The position numbers were made by a program, and so were the translations under genes. Positions 41,201 to 51,515 of a stretch of 64,000 nucleotides of DNA are shown here, piece after piece. Within the stretch, counting starts at the first letter, position 1; every line of letters begins with the position of its first letter. The notes beneath the pieces are model-generated. The model had not been told where the DNA came from, did no database searches, and saw only the letters and a program-made list of their open reading frames with translations. The DNA lies in contig OZ025674.1 of the NCBI GenBank assembly GCA_964019335.1, positions 248,001 to 312,000 on the forward strand, read 5' to 3'. Source of the DNA: Diplonema japonicum (taxonomy: Eukaryota > Euglenozoa > Diplonemea > Diplonemida > Diplonemidae).

Positions 41201-44200
41201 GGAACCCGTCGACATGGATGGTGGACGAAATACAAAGGACAGAGATATCAGCATCGAGCGCAGTGGGAGACGCTGGAGTTGAGATCATGGCACGTGCAAT
41301 GACGTACAGCCCCAAAGGAGTGCAGCATCTGTCGTTGGACGGGAACGACTTGTCCAACGACTGTGTCCCACACCTCGTGCGAGCTCTCACCCACAACACG
41401 ATGATACGATCCGTGAAAATAGAAGAGAACCCACGTGTCAAGCACATCCACAAACGATCGTTGAACTGCCTTATAAAATGCAACACCTTCGATTGTGCCA
41501 TCGACCACGAGGACCTCGACTTCCTCGACCTGATTAAGTACGTTCTGCAGAAGCGGCAGGAAGTGCTCCCTGCAAACGACCTACGCACTGTACTTGCCCA
41601 CAATGCTCTGGGGGCCATGTATCAAAAGGGTGCGAAGATGGCGGAAGCAGAAGAACACTTCAAAGAAGCCTGGCGGCAGGCTGAACTGAACTGCAAAGCG
41701 AAGCCGTCCATCGAGGCGACACATGCAATTACAACCATTGTGTACAACCTCGGGACGCTCTACCTTGTGAACGGCGACGTGGACAACGGGAAGGAGGCGA
41801 TGATCAAGTCCTTTGAGTCGATCATTAGTGTCGCGGGACCAAAACACATCAGCGTGTGGCATTCGCTCATCAAAGTGGCGGACTTTTACTGCGAGCAGAG
41901 AGAATTTGAAAGGGCGCTGTTCTGGTACGAGTTCACGACCTCTGAGCTTTGCGCTTCAGAAGGGTTCCGTTGCCCTCTCATCGCACTTGCCAAACAGCAC
42001 GCTGCTTGTGTGCACATCCGCAACGGTGAGATACGCTATGCTCTGTACGACCTGCTGCGTGCCATGAACATGCTCAACTGCCAGCTCAACCTCGATGAGT
42101 ACGAGCTCTTCAACTGCACTCACAAGATCGCGATTACCGCATCCTGCTTAGGCCACCCCCTCAAGGCCTGGGCTCTCAACGATCAAGCCCTCATACGCAT
42201 CGAGTCCAGGTTCCACGAGCGTAAAGTCAGCCTTTCCGTGGTGGCAGAGTGCACCCGGACCCTAGCCGACTACTACAAAGCCACAGGCGAGTGGTACCCC
42301 CCCGGAGTGGATCGAAGCACCGACTTTGACAAGGCAGCTATGCTGTACGAGAAGGCATGGGAGTATTACACACACCTCATCCCTATGCGGCATCCCGAGT
42401 TCCTCGCCGTCATGTTGAACAAAGGGGCTGCCTACCTGCATCTAGGGAAATTTGACGTGGCCCTGCCTCTTTTGGACAAAGCTGCAAAACTGACTGAAGA
42501 AACGCTGAGCTGCAATCACCCAATGTCAGCCATGGCTTTAAAATGGCTCGGGCGTCATTACTGGCTGCTGCATGATTATAAGGAGGCGTGGATTTTGCAA
42601 AAACGGGCTGTTTCATACTTGGACACTGGCGAGGACAAGCCGTGCAAGGTGTTCGGCGACATCCTGTGCGACTTTGGGAGGACATGTGTCATGCGGAACA
42701 TGATGGAGGAAGCAGAGACGGTGCTGCTGCGGTCGTTGAAGATAAGGCAGATCCTGTACGGCATTGACCACGACGATATTGCGACGTCCATGTCAGCCCT
42801 GTCGGACCTGTACTCAAAGATGGGAATGTATGAAGAGGCAGAAGACTTTGCCAAGAGATACGTAACATTAAGGTTCCACAGATACCCTCAGACATCCCTG
42901 CACTTGGTGCACGCTGTGGAGAAACTGGCGCAAATCCGGAAAATACAAGGGAAGCACTTCGAGGCAGCAGAGTTGCAGAAGGTGAAGTCGGTGATCACGA
43001 AAGATGGCATCTTGTTCATGCACCGCCCGCAGTTACAAGCCCAGATAGCGCGGCTGCGAGGACAGCTTAAGGCAGTGGGTGCTCTGTATTTGATGAAGGA
43101 CATCTCGTGGGATGCAAGAATGCAGTACATCAAGACGAAGGCCATACGGTCATACCCCTTAGACTTGATACGGGCTCTGCCTCCCTTTGACCCGTTCAAA
43201 AGGGAACCAGGCGTGCCCATATCAAGCATCGACCAGGCTCTAAAACTGGAGACCATGAAGGGACTTAACAGGTTGGTGAGACACGCCAGAGTCACAGACC
43301 CTTCTAGCAGAGTGTGGGTTGGGGTCAAAGCACTGGAACGAGCCGTCATCACCGCTTCGGAGGTGAAACAACGAAGCACGTTAGAAACCCCAGAGGACGA
43401 GATCCGCCCTGGCATGTTCGGCGCCGACGACGTGCACCCCGTGTGGACCCCACCAGTGGATGAGGACAGCCATGCTTCCAGCAACGTGGATATATTTTTC
43501 TTGAACGAGTTCAGGGAAACGGACATGGAGGACCCCGTAACAGCGGGGTTGGGCTACCTCACAGAGCAGCTTAAAATCAGGACAGCGAGGATGCAGCGTG
43601 AGCTCGCTGAACAGCTGTCCCTCTCAACGATGAAAGGCATCCTCGCTAAGTACTACAGACTCCTCGGTCTCTGGATGCCCATCGCACAGGGGATGTATGT
43701 CTACTTTTTCAAAAAAGAAAAAAAGAGAAAACTGCCAACTAGACACCTAAATTTGGGAAAATGCTCAAAATCAACCCAATGCTCTTTTAGGAGGAAAAAG
43801 TTTCTGACCCGGACCCCAAGGTTTCATAAATGCTTCGAGGTGCTACCCCCCAGGTTTTCAGAAATTCAAACTAAACCCCTGCGTTTTTAAAATGCTTAAA
43901 TTCGGTCCAATCGGGTTCGGGGCGGTAATTGGGCATTCCAGCCAGGAGGGCCCTGGGGCTTGCTAGGAGATCTTTTGGTCAGCTAGGCGATCTCTCTTCT
44001 TATTTCGATTATCTGAAGGCAGCTAAACCAGGCAGGTGGTGACTTCGGGGGGTTCTGCTAACTGCTGTTGGGCATGAACAGCAGCAGATTATTACAGCAT
44101 CAGCAAGCTGCAGTGCATCACCAAAGGCACGCCCAGCACGGAGCAGGTGGCGATCCCTTTAGGTGGGCCTGCACGTAGTCGTGCAATCTGGACATCAGTG

Positions 44201-44567
44201 CACCTTCGATCAAGCTCACGCTACATAGGTGTTCGTAAAGAAGATCGTCGACTGGAACCGAACTGCCACCATATGTAGTTGTTGGGGCATTCTTGGTCAC
44301 AAAAGCACGACTTGCACCAATGGGTTTTTTCTCTCCCTTTTGCATACCCGCAACTTTGTTACCATTGGGCCTGCTCTTTTGAAAACTAAGGGGGCGGGTG
44401 TTTGAGCACTTTGAAAACCAGGGGGCTGACTTGAGCATTATTAAGAACTCTAGGGGTCTAATTTGGGCATTTAGAAACTTGGGGGGTTGGCTTAGAGCAC
44501 TTTGAAAACCGAGGGGGCGGACTTTGAGCATTTCTGAAACTCAGGGGTCTAGTTAGCACTCCACCCA

Positions 44568-44607
<40 letters not shown>

Positions 44608-44832
44608 AGCCGTGAAGCAGAATCCAACCGTGGCATCGACGTTTCCCTTGTCGAGGCCACCCCGAACCTAGCGCTCAACCTCCTCGCACCTAATTTGGCC
44701 AAAGCGCAACAGCAACAGTACGCGAGTCCCGTGGACAAAACCGAGCTGAGCTTAAAAGTCCGACACAAAAAGGAAAGGGCTCTTACGACCCTGAAGAATT
44801 GGAAGGCCGGGTCTGTGAAACCCGCAAAGTAA
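38233..44832 (+). CDS. Giant PDZ-LRR-TPR scaffold protein
   Basis: Exon 1 is 38233-43694 (split codon) and exon 2 is 44610-44832, giving 1894 residues; the 915-nt intron carries a mobile element. The N-terminal 600 residues are globular and unrecognised. A PDZ-like domain at about 640-725 contains VDHDSSSERVGIRRGTILSKVN. Around 1020-1080 are leucine-rich-repeat-like units (GVQHLSLDGNDLSNDCVPHLV). From about 1115 to 1560 there are kinesin-light-chain-type TPRs (LGAMYQKGAKMAEAEEHFKE, and MLNKGAAYLHLGKFDVALPL). Such a protein should assemble partners, perhaps cargo or signalling complexes. No membrane segment is seen. The domain calls are moderate, while the reading frame is certain. Confidence 0.7.
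43731..44560. mobile_element. Intronic element with inverted arrays of ~30 bp subterminal repeats
   Basis: The left end CCAACTAGACACCTAAATTT then AATGCTCAAA pairs with the inverse complement of the right end (CTAACTAGACCCCTGAGTTT then AATGCTCAAA). Inside the right end at least five units of about 30 bp recur (GAGCACTTTGAAAACC followed by a G-rich stretch). Related units run in opposite orientation at the left end to about 43905. The middle (43910-44380) is unique, with no convincing protein. Probably a non-autonomous transposon or foldback element; an A run of about 35 follows before the splice acceptor. Confidence 0.7.
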
Positions 44833-44913
44833 AGCGAAAATGTGAATAATTTAACCCCTCCCCCCTTTTTTTTAAACTGATAACAAATACGACATTTCAC
44901 GCAAAGGGACAAG

Positions 44914-46627
44914 ATGGGCAGACATGATGAAGAGAACTCTGGGTTGGTAAACTCGCACGATGGTCTGGTGGATGAGGGGTCCACGGTCATGTGGCTGGCG
45001 CTGCTGGCAACGTCGTGTGCTACTTTCACATTCGGGTTCACCTTGGGGTTCACGTCGCCTGTCTTCACACCGGATGGGAACACCACGTGTTTCGACCCAC
45101 CGTGCAGCTCGCAGTTCGAGCACTACCTAGACAGAGAGATGAACCTCACCGCTGATCAGACCACTTGGTTCTCCTCCGTAGTGAACCTCGGTGCTGGAGG
45201 CTTCGCCATCTTCGGTGGCAATCCCGTCGACCGCTTCGGTAAGAAATGGGGCATGGTCGCAGCGCACCTCCTCTTCCTCACCGGGTGGGCCCTCCTCCTC
45301 TCTGCAAAGTCCGTTCCCGAAGACGACTCGAACACCAGCACCGTCGCACAGCTGTACATGTCGCGTGTCATACAAGGCTTTGGGATTGGTATGGTGTGCT
45401 GCTCCGTCGGTAACTATCAGGTGTGAAACAAAAAAAAAAAAGAAAAGAAAAAAAAAAAAACAAAAAAAAAAAAATCTAGACTGAGATCTGTACCTTGAAA
45501 CTCCGGGGTGTCTTTGGGAGCTGCTTCCAGATCGCAATCGTGCTCGGCATCTTCACTGTCTACGGTTTGGGGCTTAAGATCCAGTATGCCAGTGGGGTGT
45601 TCGAAGAATGAATTTTCCTTTCTCTCCAGTTGGCGCACTCTATGCATGGTTGTAATGTCCGTGGAAGGGGTGGGTCTGTTCCTGACGTTCTTCCTCCCGG
45701 AGTCCCCCGTGTGGCTCCTTGGCAAGGGCAGGAGGGAAGACGCCGAGCTGGCTTTGATGTCCTTCAGGACCAAAGACAGCAGCATCGAGGTATCCCCACC
45801 ACCACCACCACCACCCCACCCCCTTTAGAAAATCATGGCCAACATGGCAGCAGTTGTTGACAAGAACAGCGATAAGAAGGAAGGCGGGTTCAAGGACCTA
45901 CTTGTAGCACCGAGATGTATGAAAACCCCTTAAACAACAACAACACAAGAATAACAACAGTGAAGGCACTGTGCATCGGTGTGGGGCTGATGTTTGTTCA
46001 GCAGCTTTCGGGCATCAACGCTGTGATGTTCTACGCAAACAAGATCCTTGGGAACGTGTGGTCGGACCCTGACACTGTGAACAACTATGCACTGGGAGCA
46101 CAGGGAATGCAGTTGGCAGTGACCGTCGCGGTCTCCCCCTTCATGGACAAGGCGGGGAGGCGGCCCTTGCTGATCGCAGCGTGCGTTGGAATGGTCATCT
46201 CGTGCGGTGTTATGAACGCGTTCTTCTTCTACTCGGACACTACGAAACCCGCCTTTGCGGTTATAGGCTTCTACGCGTACATTGCTTCCTTTGCTATGGG
46301 GATGGGTGCCATTCCTTGGTTCATCATGGGTGAGATCTTCCACCCTGAAGTGAAGGGTATCTCTAGTTCTGTAGCGACTGCTTTCAACTGGTCATTGTCG
46401 TTTGCAGTCACGAAGACCATTCAAAACCTCGTCGACGCCTTTTCTGATGATGAGAATGTGGGCATGGGATGGGTCTTTACTCTCTATGGGTCTGTTTGTT
46501 TCGTTGGTATTGCCTTTGTCTTCTTCTGCATTCCGGAGACAAAGGGCAAGCCTTATGAACAGGTCGAGGCAGAACTCCTGGGGAACACGGGTTACGTTGC
46601 TGTCGAAGCTGACGACGATGAGTACTA

Positions 46628-46628
<1 letters not shown>
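44914..46628 (+). CDS. MFS hexose transporter (sugar porter family)
   Basis: Five exons: 44914-45420, 45480-45598, 45630-45789, 45829-45916 and 45961-46628. They join in frame to 513 residues, the usual family length. Features in order are: first helix and extracellular loop with Cys pairs, NPVDRFGKKWG (the loop 2-3 signature D-R-x-G-K), SRVIQGFGIGM, across the first junction NYQTEICTLKLRGVFGS, FLPESPVWLL (PESP), then VQQLSGINAVMFY (the sugar-binding QQxSGxNxxxYY motif), and the terminal PETKG. Twelve helices are expected. It imports glucose or another hexose across the plasma membrane or an organelle membrane. The 31-nt intron at 45599-45629 is very short. Introns 1 and 4 are A-rich, introns 2 and 3 pyrimidine-rich. 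Confidence 0.87.
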
Positions 46629-46678
<50 letters not shown>

Positions 46679-48230
46679 TTAAGAAAAAGTTGAAACGCTG
46701 AATTACGAATTTTTTTTAAAGAAAATATATTCAATATATTATACAAAAGAAAGAAGAAGAAACAAACAAAAAAAAAAAGTTGAAATGCTGATTTATGAAA
46801 TACTCGAGGGAAGGAGCAATTCCGGAGAGAAAAAAAAGAAGAAAAAAAAAGGGGGCGTGAAAAAAACTAAAAAAATAAAAAAAAGGTTGCATGCCGCCAT
46901 TTGTTGTTTCTTCCCTAAAACACTTCGTTTTTTTTTTTTTTTTTTTTTTTTTTTTGCATCACTCCCCCTCCCCTCTGTCTCGGTTCCCTTGCTATTCATT
47001 TATCTGCGGTGCGTGCATTTCAGAAAGAAAAAAAGGTTAGGGAGAAAAAAAAAAAGGAACCCCTTCCGTCATTGCCAAGTAAGTAGGTTAGTGGGAGGGA
47101 GAAATATCTGTAAAAAGATTGAGCGTTATGTGTCACAAACCGGCTTGAATGAACTTTGTCTAATGTTCCCCCTTTTTTTTTTTTTTTTTTTTTTTTTCTT
47201 TTTTTTTTTTTTTTATTTCACTCTTCGTCATTTTCTTCACTCACTAGGGGCCTCATTATTTAGGGGCCTCATTATTTAGGGGCCTCATTATTCAACGCGA
47301 AATGGCCATTATTTAACGCGAAACGGCCATTATTTAACGCGAAATCGCCATTATTTAACTAGTTAAATAATTTTTTTATTTCACTCTTCAGAAATTACTT
47401 CACGCACTGGGGGGCCCATTACTTCACGCTAAATCTCATTACTTCACGGTGAAATAATGGCCTGTTTTCCGTGAAGTAATAGGGGGTTTCCGTTAAATAA
47501 TATGCCTCGGTAGGCCAATTTTTGCCTCGGTTCGGTTCCCAGTGGGGCTACTTTTTCCTCTCAGTTTGCTATTTCCCCCCAGGTTCAGCTCAATTGGCCA
47601 ACTTTTGCCTCGGCTCAGTTCCAAGTTGGACTACTTTTTCCTCCCAATTTGCCCACTTTTGGCTAGGCCTTGTTCCCAGTTTCTGTGGGTAACTCTTCTA
47701 TGGGTAAGGGTAACTTAGTCAGCTTACCCAAGCACCCCAAAAGACTTCAAAATACCGAAGCAGCAGAAAAAAAGGAGCCAGCGTAGGTATGGGAAGGCCT
47801 GATTAGAGATGGTGACAGTGGCAATGCCAGCGACAGCGGCAGCTCTTAGTCAACAAAAGGAGGAAAAACAACTTGTATTGTAACCTTTGTAACCCCTCTC
47901 TTGTTGTACCCCTTGTCACCCTGTTGTGCCCCTCGTGGTGAAGTAATTTCAGAGTGTCGTGAAATAAAACCACTTACCTACCGCCAAGTAATGCTTTACC
48001 GACCTCGAGGTAACGGTAAATACCATCTCGGGCCCTGCGGGCCCTCGACGGTAAAATGCGGAACCTCGAGGTAACGGTAAAGTCATTACTTGTTGGCAGT
48101 AAATAGCTATTTTTTTTTTTTTTTTCCTTCAAAAAATTCGCATCACGTCCGCCAACCCCTACTTTCAGGCGGCTCCGCGTTGGGGGGCGGGGAGGGGGAG
48201 AACGGGAGAAAAAAAAAAGAAAAAAAAAAA
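46629..48230 (+). other. Long spacer with foldback repeat element
   Basis: T and A runs up to about 47215, then a non-coding repeat-rich block (47246-48107, listed separately), then an A/G-rich leader before ATG 48231. No gene is supported. Confidence 0.65.
47246..48107. repeat. Foldback/tandem-repeat element
   Basis: Three copies of a 16-bp unit (AGGGGCCTCATTATTT) at 47246-47293, then three of a 21-bp unit with core CGCGAAATGGCCATTATTT to 47358, then the palindrome AACTAGTT. Further on, ACTTCACG motifs recur in both orientations (47398-47480). The block ends in a large hairpin: 47973-48034 pairs with 48038-48104, sharing CCAAGTAATG, CTTTACCG and the tip GGGCCC-TGC-GGGCCC. The segment CCTCGAGGTAACGGTAAA also occurs as a direct repeat (48003 and 48064). 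No coding capacity is seen. Confidence 0.75.
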
Positions 48231-48593
48231 ATGAGTTCAAACAACAATGACTCGTATGACAATGAAGCGAATCAACCCGCAGCACAATCCAGCGTTGCTG
48301 ACGAGGTACCCTTGATGCACAGCAGCATGAACCCTCCCCCCATGGGGCTCAACCCGTTCATGACTCTGGAACCGTTAAAAAAGAGCTTCGCGAGCTCCAC
48401 GGTAGTGGCTGTTCTGCTAGCCCATTGGGACCCTGTGAGGGGCCCGTCACTAACGATGATATTGAAAGAAGAAGCTTGCGCACTGGAAGAAGATGAAATT
48501 GAATTCGTAGGACGTTTCGCGCTTCTATCAGCAGTACCACAGGGTGAGGTGTCGGGGATAACCTACACGTCCCTACCTCAGCTTAACGTCGGT
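48231..48593 (+). CDS. Longin/DENN-like protein (possibly C9orf72-type), cut by assembly gap
   Basis: Open from ATG 48231 for 121 codons, then lost in an N gap. The first 50 residues are polar and disordered. VVAVLLAHWDPVRGPSLTMI (about residues 58-77) followed by FVGRFALLSAVPQGE looks like the first strands and helix of a longin fold, where C9orf72 and relatives have a similar W-D/N-x-x-x-GP motif. Such proteins act in Rab/Arf GTPase regulation on endolysosomal membranes. The fragment is too short to be sure; other longin-DENN families are possible. Downstream of the gap I see no matching exon before the next gene. Confidence 0.45.
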
Positions 48594-48793
48594 NNNNNNN
48601 NNNNNNNNNNNNNNNNNNNNNNNNNNNNNNNNNNNNNNNNNNNNNNNNNNNNNNNNNNNNNNNNNNNNNNNNNNNNNNNNNNNNNNNNNNNNNNNNNNNN
48701 NNNNNNNNNNNNNNNNNNNNNNNNNNNNNNNNNNNNNNNNNNNNNNNNNNNNNNNNNNNNNNNNNNNNNNNNNNNNNNNNNNNNNNNNNNNNN
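48594..48793. other. Assembly gap (200 N)
   Basis: Exactly 200 N, so the true length may differ. It removes the rest of the longin-like gene. Confidence 0.99.
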
Positions 48794-49300
48794 CCCTCCC
48801 CTTCCACCCCCTTTTTTTTTTCCATCGAAACAGCTTGAGGAGGAAAAAGAAAAAGGGGGGGGGGGGTGTTATTTTTTTGAGGTCCCGTGTTTAATGGGGA
48901 GGGAAGTATAATAAATCAGTTGTGACCGAGAGTGCCTTTTTTTTTTTTTTTTTGTGAACACTTGTACAAATATTTTTTTAAGAAGAAAAAAAGAGAGAGA
49001 AAAAGAAGAGAAAGAAGCGAGCTTTTAAAAAAAGAAAATCGGTGTGTCATTTACCTAATTGTAACTATTTGTACAAACGTTTTGGGAAACGGGGAAAAAA
49101 AAAAAAATCAACAGACACAAAAAAAAGAAGGAGGGAAAAAAAAGAATTAAGCGAAAGGCCTTTTTTTATGACTAGCTGGTGGTGGCACGCAAACCTTTTT
49201 TCCCCCCCCCTCCTTCTCTTTTCTTCTTGAAGTCCCTTTTAAACCATATCTCTTCCAAACAGGGGCTTGTCTCTAATTTAAAAAAGAAAAAAAAAAAAGT
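48794..49300 (+). other. Low-complexity spacer after the gap
   Basis: Pyrimidine, A/G and T runs. The sequence right after the gap (CCTCCCCTTCCACCCC and a T run, then CATCGAAACAG) could be an intron end, but the following frame closes quickly. No gene is supported. Confidence 0.55.
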
Positions 49301-50281
49301 ATGTCTGCAGTAGATAAAACTGCTTGCGCGAAATGTGAGAAGCGCCAGGGGGTGTTCTGGGTGCCAGAGGAGAATGCACCGTGGTGTGCAGTATGCAGTA
49401 AGAAGAAGAAAAATAGGGAAGAGCTGAAGATTGAAAAACCCGTAAACCGAACGGTAACAGAAAAGAAGCGAGCAGTGCACACAAGAGAAGCATATGAATC
49501 AGCAAAGGCTCGAGGCGGGTCCCGAGAGGGGTGGGTAGAAGTAGGGGGGATCATAGGCTTCGCGAAGCTGGGCAGCACCCCCAACCCGAAGGTGCTCAGC
49601 ATCTTCCCAAACTTCAAACACGGAAGTAGAACAGACGGCCTTGGCCTCCCATCCCTCTCCCCGAAGAGCATCGGGCCCATACCTACCAACCAGCCGGCTC
49701 CCTTCCACATGTGCTTGAACCTCGAGAACTTCCACCAAGGCTCAAAATACTTCGGCGACTGCGAAAATCTCCTAACATACATGCAAAGAACACACCAAAG
49801 CGAAACCCTTCCAACCCGCAGCTCGGTAGGGGAAACCCCGGAAGAGTACCTTGCCACCAAAAAAGATACGTTTCTGGACAGTGAACCACACAGGCACAAG
49901 GCTGGGATGCGCGGGAAGGTACCCACATGCTCTGTGTGGCAGGACAGCAACGGCGAGGTGCACTTCATCGATTACGTGCAGTCCAGACAGTTCTACTGTG
50001 TTTACTATGAGAGGTCGTTGACAGGTGTTTACAACGAACTCGGGGAGCGGCACAGACAGGCAGCTGCTGACTATCAGCACCTCTTGGACCTCCAACAGGA
50101 TTCTGTGGACATGAAAATCTGGGGATATGATGGGTACCCCATTGTGCCGACTGCAGCTGCAGTACGTGCGCAGTATCTTGACACCTCGCTGCCTTTCGGG
50201 CACGAAGCGGTTCTCTTCGCAATGTTGGCACTGCCCCCTGCTCAGTGGCCGTGGAAGGAATTCACCACGTTTACATTTTAG
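49301..50281 (+). CDS. Tandem protein family of unknown function, copy 1 (with zinc ribbon)
   Basis: Single exon, 326 residues. A zinc-ribbon-like start has Cys9, Cys12, Cys29 and Cys32. After a basic linker comes a conserved core: VLSIFPNFKHGSRTDGLGLP, SPKSIGPIPTNQ, NLENFHQGSKYF, PHRHKAG, CSVWQDSNGEVHF, YVQSRQFYCVYYE and KIWGYDGYP. Evenly spread invariant-looking motifs suggest an enzyme or nucleic-acid-binding fold. I recall similar motifs (LGP, NLENFHQ, SRQFYC) in uncharacterised proteins of algal giant viruses and marine protists, but cannot check this. The gene is followed 127 bp later by a paralogue. Function unknown. Confidence 0.7.
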   Translation: MSAVDKTACAKCEKRQGVFWVPEENAPWCAVCSKKKKNREELKIEKPVNRTVTEKKRAVHTREAYESAKARGGSREGWVEVGGIIGFAKLGSTPNPKVLSIFPNFKHGSRTDGLGLPSLSPKSIGPIPTNQPAPFHMCLNLENFHQGSKYFGDCENLLTYMQRTHQSETLPTRSSVGETPEEYLATKKDTFLDSEPHRHKAGMRGKVPTCSVWQDSNGEVHFIDYVQSRQFYCVYYERSLTGVYNELGERHRQAAADYQHLLDLQQDSVDMKIWGYDGYPIVPTAAAVRAQYLDTSLPFGHEAVLFAMLALPPAQWPWKEFTTFTF

Positions 50282-50408
50282 TCTCTTTCAACTTCCTCCT
50301 GGATGGCTTGCAAGGCACCTAGCCCACTGCCTTTTTACGAGCCTTCCGTTTTCTTTTTTTCTTTATTTTCTTTTTCTTTTTACCAATTCCCTGCCCCCCT
50401 AGGTTGTA

Positions 50409-51281
50409 ATGCCCATGAAAGGGAAAGTGTTGGATAAAGCTGCGACGAAGTTAGCAGCTGCTGAAAAGAAAAGAGCTGCAGCCACACAGTTGGCTTTTGA
50501 TGCAGCGAAGGGAAGGGCTGGTTCGCGGCTGGGAAAGGTACAGTGCGGGGGTTTAAAAGGCAGGTTTGGAGCCCTCAAAGTTGCATCTGACCCTGAGGTG
50601 CTCAGCATCTTCCCAAACTTCAAACACGGAAGTAGAACAGACGGCCTTGGCCTCCCATCCCTCTCCCCGAAGAGCATCGGGCCCATACCTACCAACCAGC
50701 CGGCTCCTTTTGAAATGTGTCAGAACCTCGAGAATTTCCACCAAGGGTCGAAATACTTCGGGGATTGCAACAAGCTCTCCCAGCACATGTGCAAGGCACC
50801 GCGAGCGGTCCCGCCGTGTAAAAAAGACAGAGAAACGCCTGAGAAGTTTCTTGAAACGAAAAAAAACATGTTTCTGGACAGTGAACCACACAGGCACAAG
50901 GCTGGGATGCGCGGGAAGGTACCCACATGCTCTGTGTGGCAGGACAGCAACGGCGAGGTGCACTTCATCGATTACGTGCAGTCCAGACAGTTCTACTGTG
51001 TTTACTATGAGAGGTCGTTGACAGGTGTTTACAACGAACTCGGGGAGCGGCACAGACAGGCAGCTGCTGACTATCAGCACCTCTTGGACCTCCAACAGGA
51101 TTCTGTGGACATGAAAATCTGGGGATATGATGGGTACCCCATTGTGCCGACTGCAGCTGCAGTACGTGCGCAGTATCTTGACACCTCGCTGCCTTTCGGG
51201 CACGAAGCGGTTCTCTTCGCAATGTTGGCACTGCCCCCTGCTCAGTGGCCGTGGAAGGAATTCACCACGTTTATGTTTTGA
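50409..51281 (+). CDS. Tandem protein family of unknown function, copy 2
   Basis: Single exon, 290 residues. It shares the core with copy 1 but has an unrelated N-terminus: basic, Ala/Lys-rich (MPMKGKVLDKAATKLAAAEK) and without the zinc ribbon. Two nucleotide blocks are identical by eye to copy 1: about 113 bp starting at 50597, and about 400 bp from roughly 50870 to 51271. Between them the genes differ at many positions and in length. This mosaic points to gene conversion rather than recent simple duplication. The pyrimidine-rich spacer ending CTAG at 50399-50402 is the likely trans-splice acceptor. Confidence 0.7.
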   Translation: MPMKGKVLDKAATKLAAAEKKRAAATQLAFDAAKGRAGSRLGKVQCGGLKGRFGALKVASDPEVLSIFPNFKHGSRTDGLGLPSLSPKSIGPIPTNQPAPFEMCQNLENFHQGSKYFGDCNKLSQHMCKAPRAVPPCKKDRETPEKFLETKKNMFLDSEPHRHKAGMRGKVPTCSVWQDSNGEVHFIDYVQSRQFYCVYYERSLTGVYNELGERHRQAAADYQHLLDLQQDSVDMKIWGYDGYPIVPTAAAVRAQYLDTSLPFGHEAVLFAMLALPPAQWPWKEFTTFMF

Positions 51282-51515
51282 TCCTTCTTTTTTTTCTTCT
51301 TCTCTTCGCCTGCGGCTCTCGCGCAGAGTCTGCATGTGACATCGCCTTATTCTTCCGTCTCCCGCTCTACATTTCCTCACGTTCCAACACGTTAATGCGT
51401 GTTGCAAATCGTATTCTTATGGTTGCTTTCTCTTCTTTTTATTATCCTCCATAGGCGTAAGTGCGAACATGTGCTGTTGAATAGTATACGCAAAACGCCT
51501 GCTGTTTTTTGTAAG

